Source of the DNA: Mugil cephalus
Lineage: Eukaryota > Chordata > Actinopteri > Mugiliformes > Mugilidae
NCBI RefSeq assembly: GCF_022458985.1
Contig: NC_061772.1
Coordinates: 10,592,001 to 10,656,000 of the forward strand
Reading direction: 5' to 3'
Length of the DNA stretch: 64,000 nt
This document shows positions 46,063 through 58,059 of the stretch, piece after piece; the stretch's first letter is position 1; each line of letters begins with the position of its first letter. The notes beneath the pieces are model-generated. The model was given only the letters and a program-made list of their open reading frames with translations, did not search any database and was not told the origin of the DNA. The translations under genes and the position numbers were made by a program.

Positions 46063-46395
46063 CTCGGTGTGTGACACAGTCCTGTTGGGGATGGTTTCAC
46101 GGTGTTTAATGTGAGCGTCGAGCCACTGCAGCGAGGTGTACAGGAGTGGGATTGTTTTCCTCCCGTCGGGGTCACAATTCTTTTTTATTTGTACACGCCG
46201 TTTGGCCTTTGCGAATTTGTCGCGAAGGTATCTCCATCTTTTGCGACAGACGCGCTCCTCTGTGCACAAGGTTCGGGCTACCTCTTTCCACGTGTTATTA
46301 GCCATTTGCGTGTCTTTGTGTTCCTTGGAAGATGTATCATACAGGTTATCATATTTCCTCACCTCCTCGGCCAGCTTCGCCTCAAAACGATCCAT
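46015..46395 (-). CDS. Second MADF-domain protein (possibly truncated)
   Basis: The open frame starts at ATG 46393-46395. Residues 1-111 form a MADF domain (KLAEEVRKYDNLYD, TWKEVARTL, RKRWRYLRDKFAKAKRR, IPLLYTSLQWLDAHIK). At 46062 there is a GTAAGC donor in phase 0, matching the intron position and phase of the neighbouring MADF-BESS gene (identity is clear by eye over the domain, low elsewhere). No second exon was found downstream. Read through, the frame ends 15 codons later at 46015 and overlaps an AATAAA on the minus strand (46024-46029), so a 126-aa MADF-only protein ending in intron sequence is possible. Confidence 0.7.
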   Translation of the reverse strand: MDRFEAKLAEEVRKYDNLYDTSSKEHKDTQMANNTWKEVARTLCTEERVCRKRWRYLRDKFAKAKRRVQIKKNCDPDGRKTIPLLYTSLQWLDAHIKHRETIPNRTVSHTEVSNGAHLMYVNNKVI

Positions 46396-46510
46396 CGTTC
46401 AGCCAGAAGAAGGACCGAAATGACAACATTTCCGCATCACCCATTTCTGACCAATCACAGAATAGCTGTAAACCGCGCGAGAGAAAAGTTCTGCCCAGGC
46501 GACGTGTTCG

Positions 46511-46615
46511 AAAACGTCGAGAACAAGCTGCGAGAACCTTGGCGAGAACTCCCAGATGAGGGCCGTTAGTTATCGCGAGAACAGAATGATGTCTTTATTT
46601 CGTCGAGAGAACAAA
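46511..46615. promoter_or_regulatory. CGAGAAC cluster upstream of second MADF gene
   Basis: Within about 100 bp, CGAGAAC occurs at 46518, 46531, 46543 and 46576, with a near copy (CGAGAGAAC) at 46604. The fourth lies in TATCGCGAGA (46571-46580), similar to the TCTCGCGAGA promoter element. The region begins about 120 bp upstream of the ATG on the minus strand, so it is a plausible promoter. Confidence 0.5.
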
Positions 46616-46629
46616 TTTGTGTTCTTGCG

Positions 46630-49600
46630 GAGCATGAAACCAGTCACAATGAGCCGAAAATTAAAGGCAGATTGAAAGCACATCTTTTAAATTCATGTTA
46701 AAATGTGTGCGAGTTCATGTTAGATGTCAAGAAAAGGCAGCTGTCAAACTCAAGTTTAGATTGATTCCAGATTTTGACTCCGCTGTGTTACCCGTCTTTC
46801 TACGTTAGGTGGCGTATTTGCTCTTTTCTATTTTCTATTTCTGCTGTCTCAGTTAGTAGCAGAGAGGTTTCAGTAAACCAGGAGTGCTTGGTCCTGGATC
46901 AGCTCTTTTCTCTTTCTTAAATATAAAAATATTTGTATTGTTTAAAAATGAGGCCACGTGATGTTTTCTGTTTAATTTTTCTCTATGTGTCCCTGGGGCT
47001 TAAAAATATTTGTATTTATGCAACTGAAATATAACAGTCGTAAGCACACGCCAGGAGAGCTGGTTGTGGTACATATTTAACATGACATAACATGATAATG
47101 AAAATATCATTAAAAATACAGCAGTTCATGATAAACCGTGTGGCTGGAGTTTTATTTATAAATGAATGAATGTGTGCGTAAGCTGCAGTCAAGGTTGTCC
47201 GTGTCACTTCATGTTTCCTGGGCTGATATTTGTGTTAAAATAACCACATTTGGCCTGAAAGCCAACATGTAAACCCTGGCTGCACTAACCCTTAGTTTTA
47301 CCATATTTGGATGCAGCCTGCGTGGAGTCAGTTCAGAGCTTCTTCTGGGGGAAAACCTGTGATTGTCAAAGGCCAGAATTTAAAAACAAGCTAATTTAAA
47401 TCATTTAAAATGGTAACCACATCAAGACTCCAGGTGGGTGTGATGAATACTTACATCAGAGCATCAGATTTCATTTACATGTGCCGAGCTGTGATAGATC
47501 AAACATCGTCTCTGCTGGAGGCAGTCTAAGTGTCACCTGGAAGACTCAGTACAGATTACAGGGACAGCACAATGGATAACAGCAATTAGAGGACATCGGC
47601 TATTATCATAGGGATGTCACATGTGACTGCACACAGTGACTATTATAGTGTAACTGTCTAGACTACCTACATAAGTCCCACAAGAGGTGGCACACCGTTA
47701 TTATTGGGATCCAGAGTCAAGACACATTAATTTAAAGGGATGACACTGATTATATGTATACAGCAAACAACAACCCTATTTTATTTATATTTAACTGATA
47801 AACAAGCAGAGTTGTTGATACATATCTTATGACAAATAGATGTGGCCGCTATTTAATGACTTTTCATTTTATTTGCTAAGAAATCTGATTATATATGAGA
47901 ATTCAATGCATGTTTTCAGTCTTTGGGTTTTGTTTTATTGGGGCGATTAACCCAGTAATAAGGAAACATTTTCATCAGATCAACATCTCAATGCTGCAAC
48001 GTTTGTAGCGGGCCGCCCATCAGCTGAGAGTCCATGTGTTCCTGCTGCATGAGCTGAAGCAGCAAGTTTCCTTCTGGTAACGTGAGACCTCGTCAGATAG
48101 AATAATACAACTTTGCAGATAATGAAAGATGCGTGATTTTTGTCTGTGAGGTGAAGAGACACAGTCGGCGAAATGCCAGTTTGTCTACTTACTTTGTATC
48201 ATGTCTCTATTTTACATCTACTGTGCACGTGAAGACTTACATTTCGGGTATGTCTAATTTACTCATCAGCTCTTGTTGCAGATGTCTCCACAGACACAGC
48301 TTGTAGTCAAGAGAGAACAACATTGACAGCAACAATCGGCACATTTTGCCAACATTCGGACAACAATTACCTAGAGGGAGCCAAAGACACTCAGACCAGC
48401 ACACACACACAAACAGTCAAAATCAAGTACAAGCACAACAGGGTTGCAGCATGGGCTTAGTCATGACAAAACATCCACTTGATAGAGATTTTCCTTCTTG
48501 GGTTTATAAATTCTATATGTTGACATTTTGCAGCTCTCGTTTCATGTATTTCTGCAGGTTTTAACAAATCAAGCTGCTGAATTTGTCCAGAACAAACACC
48601 TCATTTACTTTGACAAATGGTTTCTGCTGCTGCTGTGTTGTAGCCGAGATACAGTTTAATTTGTGTGTAGCATCAACCATATACAACACATGATGACTGC
48701 ACAGATCCACCGCAGGGACAGACAGTAACCTGCTCTAAGCATTTAGATGGGATGAGTCGCTCTCTGCCTGCCAGGCGGCCCAGGAATTTGAACCGCTGAC
48801 CCTCTGGTCACGAGGTCACTGCTACGAACATTTGGCTACTGTCCTCCACAAATGTTTAGATTCTGTGCTCTGCTGTTTGCATGCTTGTCCTCGCTGCCCT
48901 GTCGGAGTATCCTGTTGCATGGTGAACCCGAAAGTTTCCAGTGAGTTTAAAATAACACAGTTCGTTTGAAATAAGCGCATGTTTGGGAAGGCTGCCACAG
49001 TCTCGATACAAACAAATTGGTTTGTGTCCATAATGCTGTTTGTCGGCCGTGTTATCTCCCCTACGGTGGGAGACTCCGCATCCCAAGTCGTCTGGACAAA
49101 CACTTTCTCCGGGCCACACACACATCCTCTGAAGTGAGAGTGACATATTTATCGTCAGAGGAAAGGAGGAGGGAGAGCGGAGAAGAGATACACTGCCTAA
49201 AAACAGACACTACGCAGGTACTCGTAGATAAATCTGTGAGTAAGTGTCCGTGTGAGCCACGTGATGCAGATCTGTGAAATGGCAGGATCAGTAAATACCT
49301 TTAATAAAGAAATTTGGAGACTAACCTCTAACTGCTCTCACAGTTGCCACAGTGTTGCCAAGGAAACGCGGCAATTTTATCATTCTCGACTAAACCTGAT
49401 AATCTGTATATCTGGTGAGAAGGAGAGTCATTTTCCAACCGAGTCATCCTTCGGTATCGCTCAGTGCGTATGTGTGTATGTGTTGTTACAGAGCAGCTCT
49501 TTCCCAGACCAGTGATAAGTGTCACCTCAGTGGGGGCTTTAACACCTGGGTTGGTGTAAAGGAGGCCCGGAGGATGGAGGGGTGGGGGGTGAGAAGTCTG

Positions 49601-52600
49601 GGGTTCGCACCTCATTGACGATAGGAGATGATCCTGTAACTAACCTCCTAATACATAAACACACACACAGAGACACACAAACACACACATATACATATAC
49701 AAGTGGTAAAGTTTTAGCCAAATAGTGTCACTGGTTCTCCTGTGGTGAAACATTACGGAAAACTCTAAATCCACTTATTTTATTTAGTGCAGCTGTGATT
49801 CATCGAAGCTCCAACATCTGAAATCTCACTTGCCGCATAACTCTGAGTAAATTATCCTGTCATCGAATCAATAATAATGACAATAACTATGCTTTCTTAC
49901 ATTATTTTGGATGTCCAAGTGTCCTTTAATGCACCAGCAATTAGAAATAAGTCAGTCCTGCAGCTGTGTCATCGTGTCATTAGAATATAACATTTTAATC
50001 AACAAGCAGGACACCCCGTACTCTGTGTTTAAAAGTAAGTAGACGTATTCAAGTAGGCTTTCTAAACACGGGATATAGATAAACTGCTCCCACAGCTGGG
50101 GGGATGATGAGGCTCTATACAGTAAATGTGCCGATCCCTTAAATCCTCTATCTCTCTCTCACACAGACACTCACACATTTCCTGTTCCTTTTGGCGGATA
50201 CATGCTAAAGAGAGACAGGGCCTCATTTGTACTATTTAAGTCTTCTGAGAGACTCGGGTCTTCCTTTCTCTGCCTCGCTCAGTGTTTCACTCATCCTCTG
50301 GGCGTGAGTATTGTGAGTAGTTTTAACTCTCTCATTAGCTCTACGTCTCTTTACGGTTTTCACACGGACCTTCTCCTACAGACACAATCACCCCAGTGAT
50401 AAGAAAGAGATACAGGCTAGGAAAGAGGAAAACAGATAAAGCCCCTGTCTTCTTATCACCTACACTCTGTGTCAAAGTGGCAGATTTGACAAGTGACTCA
50501 ATCCTTACATTTTTTCTTCTTTTTCTGATGTCAGGTGAATAATGACTTTGCGTCAGTTTGATTTTCTTTTACTTGTGCTGTGTCAGTAACGGTCTGTGCT
50601 GTCTTAAGTTACTTGACCGAACCCAGAGTCTGAAACCAACAGCGCAAGCACTACGGCGACAGCAGTGAGACAAAAGGCCAACCGGATAAATACATCCATC
50701 TGAATAAAGCAAACTGCAGCATATTACAGCACGATACAAATAAGAGTCCATAATACTAAGTGATGAATGACACGCGGGTGAGGATAATGGATAAAAGGGT
50801 TACTGACATGCAAGGTATTCAATGTACAACACAGTTGTGGAATACATAACTTTCAGGGGGAGTGAAAATGTCGTATGGGTTTGGACTATAAAGGTAAACT
50901 CTGTGTGCATGTGTTTGTCAGCTCCATGCTAAAGGGAAGTGTCTGTGCCTATCAAAGAGCAGGATGAGCTGACATGTACCTGCTGTACCAGCTTTCTCGG
51001 CCGTCACCCCCAACCCCCCCGCCACACACACAGACACACACACACCACAGAGACACTGTGTGTGTGCAGCGTGTGTGCGTCTTTATTCCACCTACAGAAA
51101 TGTTTTTCAAGTCATAACATATGATAACTCATATGTTATTTATATATGTGTTTACAGCCATAAAGACTCTCCAAGTCTCCAAGTTGTTAAAATAACTCAC
51201 CCTTGTCTGTAAGGGTGGTTTTTATTTATTTATTTTTTAATTTTTAGTTTTCTTCCAAGTTTTAGTGTGTCTGCATATTCACTTTTTTTATTTTTTGTTA
51301 TTTTGGGTAATGTACAAGTTGCCATCTGCACAGCTATATACAGCCTGCGTAGCATATTACTCATTCAGTGTAATCTGATGAGTGGGACCCTTTCATTCAT
51401 AAAGCTGTCTTCTAAATTCCCACTGAGTTGCCCATGTGTCCACTTGGAAAAAGGTGACCTGGTAAGTTGTGGCCCCACCAGTCAAACCCAGACATACTCT
51501 CTCACACACATTTCTTTTTTCTTTTTTCCACTGTGATCAAAGCGTTTCCAGTCAGGCATTCACAGCCATGACTGTGATTTACAGAGAGGAAGACGCCAAC
51601 GTGGTGTGACAGACTTTAAAATGTCAGTTAAATGCCTGCCTCCCATTTTCCTCTCTGATCGATGGCTAGTTAAGATATGTTTGTCACGGTTTGTGGCCTG
51701 TTTCATTGTTTACTTCACATCCCAGCTAGCTGCCATGTAGACTCACTGGCAACAACGTTGTCAACTGTAACTTTAACAGACAGGAGACGTGAGCAGGCAG
51801 CACATTCATACATCTAACTGCATGTGTCGTGGCTCATGATCCTCTATTCATAAATTCTGCAGAGCACATAATGTGCTCTAAGAAAACACCTGTTGCTCGC
51901 TCAGACAGGATGGAAACTGGTTATCTAACATATATCTTAGTAGATCTCACAGGTGCTGTGTGTCTGAGACAAAAAAGAAAGTGAGCACCACCAGATCTAA
52001 CAGCCAAAGAGTAAAGACTGAATACAGTCATAACCGATACAAGTAGGAGTGTTTCAGACAAGCAGCAGATCAAAGCAGATTTCCAAGGTGATCGTCCTGC
52101 ACCGAGCTCAGGGATTTCCCTGTTATCCTGAACTTTGACCATGTCCCGCTATCCCCACCTCCCCAACCTGGCTGCTTGTTAACCTGGGCGTCATGCGTGT
52201 GACCCATCAGCACTTCAGAGGAAGTCCCAGCAGAAAGTCATCTGTGGAGGGTTAAACCGTTACGGAGACACAGAGCGGTATGAATGAGAGTGAGGGAGAG
52301 GAAGAAAGAGAGGCTCCGAGTCAAAGTGTCATCATTCATGCATTAACACATGAATACCGCTGAGAAGTGGAACAGGAACGGTAGTTTCCAGCAGCAGGGG
52401 GAGGGAGGGGGGAACAGCATGGGCATGCAAGTGACGATCTAGTTAAAGGGAGAATCCACAGCCAAACAAAATCCATGTGTGCTGCTTTCCCTCTGATCCT
52501 TCTGGGATTAAAAAACAAGAGAAGACACAACCACACAAATATGTTTATAATATACTAAGAACATTTATAACTGTGCTGCAGCTGTGACTGAGCTGTTCAG

Positions 52601-52950
52601 TTTTTCTTTATTGTGTTACATCTACTTGTTTTAATGTGCAAGAATTCAAAACTGCAAACATTAAGTGATGGAAAAATAAAGATCAAGGCACAGACACAGC
52701 CTTTGGTTGTTAGCTTGATATTAAGTCATCACATACTTGTTGACTTAAAAAAAAAATACTTAAAAAGACTTTAAATTTATGACTCAATTGCACATGTGTG
52801 GCTAACATTTATGTGGCGTTAGGGTTAGCTACCTAGAATTACTTCAGTTTAGAGACGTATACATATTCCTGGATCTCTGCCATTATCTTCTGAATGCGGA
52901 GCTGATACGAAATGATAGGAAACCCACAATCCTTTAATCCCACTGGCTCT
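46630..52950. other. Intergenic, no gene seen
   Basis: AT-rich. No frame shows family motifs or a chain of splice-compatible exons. It includes a short fragment at about 48755-48850 (ggaatttgaaccgctgaccc ... ctctggtcacgaggtcactg) reminiscent of fish LINE/SINE tails, and scattered CA-rich bits (49655-49700, 51030-51070). Confidence 0.5.
48755..48850. mobile_element. Possible LINE/SINE tail fragment
   Basis: It contains the 'gaatttgaaccgctgaccct' and 'tctggtcac' phrases typical of fish repeat tails, followed by a ctgctac ... ggctactgtcc end. It is short and weak. Confidence 0.35.
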
Positions 52951-53079
52951 GGAAACATTATGATGCCACTCCGAACTATTAAGTTTCATGTTTTAAAATA
53001 AAGGACTTTTCCTCAGTTTACCCCCTGCGTCCACACTATTCTAACATTAAAATTGAAGCTTTTAGAAACAATGATCTTA
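52951..53079. repeat. Dispersed decayed repeat, copy 1
   Basis: It shares, in order, ggacttttcct, gtttaccccctgcgtccacac and the gcttttagaaacaatgat block with 55133-55230. Overall similarity is moderate with small indels, so the copies are old. Confidence 0.5.
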
Positions 53080-55132
53080 AAAACAAACAGTCTGAAAACA
53101 TAGCTACGACCGGATAACCTTTGGGATTCCTCAGGGGGAGGATAACGATAACAATCCTGGGACTACTTGGAGTATGTTGCCATGTTTGCTGTAATTTCAT
53201 GTTTTCCCCCACGATCAGTGCCTCAAACCTCCTTAAAGTTTGTTATTTTCAGGCCCGGGGTAGGTCAGTGGCCATGTAATGTTGTTTGTTGATAAAGACA
53301 GGAATTATTAGTGACTGATGAATTCACTTTGGAAGCTTATGAGCGTCTTCAGGTGCTGGGATGAGATTTGAATTTGCAAGTTCATCCATGGGTATGGGAC
53401 ACACGCGATGTTCAAATGGTAAGCTGTGAGACGCCGCTTGTAGGCAACCGTTGGCATTAAGAAGCCACTGAGGATAACAATGTAGTAAGCTCTATCTACC
53501 AGATAACTGAATGTGCAAATGCAAGGGTAGGATAAGAGGGCAGGACCCAAAAGTTGAGGTGTTACTTTAACTGGCAGTAAATATACCTACTTTTGCAATA
53601 CACAAAATTCAATTCAAACATCATGTTAAAGCAAGATTATTGCTTCAGATAATGACACAATAAATAAACTGCATTGTCTTCCACTATTCCCAATGCAAAT
53701 TTTCAGATTTTGGTGATTTTCCACAGTTTCACAAGCTTGTGCCTGCCGCACATAAACTCACATTCATTGTGCATCACAGCAGTGGGAGCTGAAACCGCAG
53801 ACATCTGTAAGGATGACTGTCTCACAGAGAGACAAAACAATGGAGCGTTTTTTTGTCCATCATTAGGATGAACACAAAATAGCAGCAGATGGTAACAGTC
53901 ACTTTGTTAGCGCACGCTGCACGCACACAGCGGCCCACTGTTTGAGGAATTTCATGAAAACAAGGAATAAGCAGGTACGACCGCTCCGCTGCAGTTTACA
54001 CTCCGTGTGTGCATGTGCGTGTTTGCGGTCTCGCGGGTTTTCGTGACCAACCCAAAACATACGGACAGGTATCTTTATCTTCTGGACTCAGTGGAGAATA
54101 AATGATCTCAACCTCTTTCCTCAGCAAAACCAAAGACGCAGGCTTCAATGGAGAAGCAGGACAGACTCACGGGACTTTGCAACTGCACAAACCCCACACA
54201 GATTGTCCTAATACACACAAAAGAGACGTGCAAGGAGAAAGTAAGGCGTGTGGAAAAAAAAGAGAAAGTGATGAGTCCTTTAAGAAAAGTGCAAACAAAA
54301 CAAAGGAAGGCATCAAGAGAAGAAGAAAGAAATAAACAACAGTCGGATAGTGGTCTGGGCCCATAGAGCTAAAGCGCTCACAAACAGATGTGGTGCATGA
54401 CTATAGTTTGCATGCTTACATACTGAATGCAGAGAGACGTTTAGGTTGACTGTAAGAGGTCTGTGGTCAGCAATGTTCTGCTTGCTGAATACTTTCTCTT
54501 TTTCGACTGTTGTTGCCCAATATTACGCCCCCACACGCACAGAGATATATTGTGTTCATCAAGTCTTCTTGTATGTTTTTCTGTACCTGTCAACAGAGAT
54601 AGCGTTACAACAGAGGAGAGAAGCAAAAAGCAGACGCTTCACAATCAGGCCTGTGGGACGCAGGCGTATCTCCAGCCGCTGAGAGTCTGCAGGCACCAGC
54701 AGGCACGGTGGTGGAGAAAACGTGTGTCTCTTTGGACTGGTCTCAAAAAGATAACCCCGGTTTTTATTAGTGCTATCGCTGTAGGAACAAACTCATGATC
54801 ACCAACAGTCAGACTATTTGAAGCTGAAACTGAAAATTAGCACAAAAAAAAAATATCTAGGGGTCAAATCAGAAGCAGAAAGTGCGTTTCTAAGCTCTGA
54901 TAGACAGCTCGGGTGGTAGTTATATTGTTTGTCTTAGCTTTCTCCTCTGAATGTATTTGTCTTTTTGGGGATTTCTTTGAAACATGCACTTCTGTTTAGA
55001 GAAGTATGTTCCTAGATATCAGCAGTCATCATGTACATGCAGAGGAAAAACAAGTGATTGGCAACAACAAAATAACAAAAACAATCAAAATACAGTGGTC
55101 CCTTTATTTGTCACTTTGGACCTCCATGTCCT
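53080..55132. other. Intergenic, no gene seen
   Basis: AT-rich, with no supported coding sequence. Short frames at 54102-54366 and 54463-54798 have no domain features. Confidence 0.45.
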
Positions 55133-55230
55133 GAAACATTATGACTACATCCAAGCTTTACAGGACTTTTGCTATGTTTACCCGCAACGTCCACAATACG
55201 CTTAAACCTACGGCTTTGGAAACAATGATG
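55133..55230. repeat. Dispersed decayed repeat, copy 2
   Basis: Same orientation as 52951-53079: ggacttttgct, gtttacccgcaacgtccaca, ggctttggaaacaatgat. The wording resembles short non-autonomous DNA elements of fish, but no terminal repeats are delimited. Confidence 0.5.
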
Positions 55231-55705
55231 GGCATGAAGTTTTGTAAAAAACTATTCATCGGTGGAAGGATAATATTCTGCTTCGTGATTTGTCTGAATC
55301 CCAACAATGGTCATATTTTCACGCAGAGGGATCTTTTCATCATTACAGTTTCCTTTCCACATGACCACACAGTCAGTATTTTGCAATGCTCATGAGACAG
55401 GTGTTTTAAGTAAGAACGTGACTTTAAAGTGTTGGATGAACACGGACGAATCAAAAAGCTTCAAGGTATAAAGCATTTTCTATTTTTTTTTCTTCTTCAT
55501 TTACCACGACATGAATACAAAACAGGCATACAAGAGGACATCTGTAATAGCTTAAAACGTCTATGTCTCTTTATTACTGCTGTTGAGGAGTATAATCGAC
55601 AGTCAGCCATATATGCAGTAAGGAGTCAGGAAACAATTGTCTTGTGGGATTAACATCAGACGGCATGGTTCTCCTCAGAGACAACCAATCAGCATTAACA
55701 ATAAA

Positions 55706-55759
55706 AAAGAAAAGAAAAGAAAAGAAAAGAAAAGAAAAGAAAAGAAAAGAAAAGAAAAG
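55706..55759. repeat. (AAAAG)n pentanucleotide repeat
   Basis: About eleven near-perfect AAAAG units. Confidence 0.92.
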
Positions 55760-56519
55760 TTTTAAGTATTACTTATGGAAAACGTAAAAAGTATGTTGCA
55801 GCCATGTCTGAGCTACTAGATAGTGGAGACAGTGGTGAGAAACCAGCAAAATTGGAAAGAATTTAGGTGGTTGATGTTAAACCAAGATCATAATTTGGGC
55901 TCAAATATAAAACACCACAACATGGAATGAGCCTCTGTCTGCCAAACAACAAGGACGCTCCAGTAAGTACCCTACCCTTGTTTCAGAGGGGGATCCCTGT
56001 GGGTGTTTGTACTACGAAGACTGTTACCTTGAAATATCTTCACAGGCTTAACTTTGAAATCCCTGAAAACGTTCTCCTGCCAGCACAAGCCTCGTAAGAT
56101 TCGTTTCATGCATCATTTCATCAGCTCATGCCCGTCAACTGATTTGTCTGAAGAAAAAAAAAAGATATGATATGGATGATTGTTATCCCCTGATGCATTT
56201 CCTTTTTTGGAACATACTGTAATCTTTGGTGCATTTTCATGCAGAGCCCTTGTTTTTATAAATACATGGGTTGGATAACTTATTGTGCAGTCAAGCTAAA
56301 TCTCCGAAAAGACCAGAAAAACCAACAATAAATGGATCAAATTAAAAAGTCATTTGGTTGCTTTGTGCCATACGAGTTCAGTTTTTTGTCCATTAAAAGC
56401 ACATCCCAACATCCCGCACTCATTTACATGCACGCTAATGTGTCGATAATCAGACTTTGACACTGGTCATGTTTCATTTGGCTACTCTGAATTAGGTCTT
56501 TTTTATTTCTTTTTTTTTG

Positions 56520-56990
56520 AGCGTGTCATTTTCTGATGAGAACGTTATTCCGATGTTATTCTGGTTTCAGGCGATTCTCTGGACATGGTTTTTACCATAG
56601 TCAACAACCTTTTGTCCGTTCACGGTCACCATGGTTTGTTGTGCGCAAAACCGCCGAGCCAACGGCTGGCGAGGTCGAGGTGCGCGCTGAAAAGAAAAAA
56701 CCCGAATCCCTGGTCAGAAGGAGAAACGCTCCCACTTTTAAACTTCATAAAAGATCTGGATACCAACAAATGTTTGGGTAAATACAGAAACCAGAAGGCT
56801 GTTGGAGGAATGAAGCGGGGGTGGATGTGTTGGCACCGGCGGACGAGCCTGGAGACGTGTACCTGGTAAACGGTTAAATCAGTGGGATGTTTACTTTGAC
56901 CAGCCACAAAAACAGATTGATATTGTCTTTTTTGGGAACATAAGCCGATGCTGCGCTTGGCTTCATCGCTGAACGTGGGCACGGTTTTGA
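56520..56990. other. GC-richer island, candidate decayed element
   Basis: CpG-bearing sequence (gcgcaaaaccgccgagccaa, gaggtcgaggtgcgcgctga, ggcaccggcggacgagcctg) with short open frames on both strands, set in AT-rich DNA. It resembles, by memory only, the interior of a teleost non-autonomous DNA element. No coding homology was seen. Confidence 0.35.
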
Positions 56991-56999
56991 GTCAGTGCC

Positions 57000-58014
57000 A
57001 CACAGTGTCACTCCTCCTCTGAAAACAGTCCACAACAAACTAATTTTTATATGTTATGTGTTTGCTTTTTAAATGAAACGTTACATTTGCGTATTCATGT
57101 CTCGTTGTATTATTACAGTGATCTTTTTGCAACACAATACAGAAAAAGAGCCAGTAAGATTATTCAAATATGAACACAACACGTTTAATAAATAACATGT
57201 ACACGGATATTCTGCAGAGGCCTCCCATTTAATGAAACTATAATTACACAGAACGCAGTGGTCCTCATGAAACCACTTGACAAAAAGGTTTGTGGATTAA
57301 GACGTAACTAGGACGTTGTTTCTGTAAACAGTCGTTGGAGTCGATCACATGTAATTCAAACACCACCGATTCAGATTGAGGTACCACTTTCTAATAAGTT
57401 GCTTTTATAACAAACTTGTTGTTGGGAATGCGGAGAATGAGTCATTTCAAACCAGAACACACTGTTTTGCGTAACTCTGTGACCCCTGGTTAGGAGGCTG
57501 TTTCTGCTCCGTGTTGTTTTTGACTTTCTGTTTACATTAATGCGTCTACACCGAGGCAGACACGCACGCACACAGACGCCACTGTGACAAGTCTTCGGAG
57601 TTTATCGTTGCGTCTCCAGAAATCAGCGTCGGCGACGGGGCCTGCAGGCGAACGAGCCACATGGGCCCGCCACGGGATTCAGCAGGTTCAAATTAAAACA
57701 CATCTACTGTTTTTAACTTGTGAAACTCGGAGCAGAAAATAGTTTTTCTCTCCCCCGGCGAGACCAGAATTGAAAAATATTGAAACTAAGCAGATGCTAT
57801 GTGGTCAGCTGGACTAACGCGCTTTGTTTTAATTTAACCAAATATGGTGGAGGGGGAGACGGGGGAGACAGTGAAGAGGAGATGGCAAATACGTTGGAGG
57901 AAACACACACACACACACGCACACATATATACAAAAGAAGTGGGGGTCCCAGGAGAGGTGTCTCAGAGGAGATGGGCTGACATATGGCCAGCAGACCACT
58001 GTTCTGGGTGGGGC

Positions 58015-58059
<45 letters not shown>

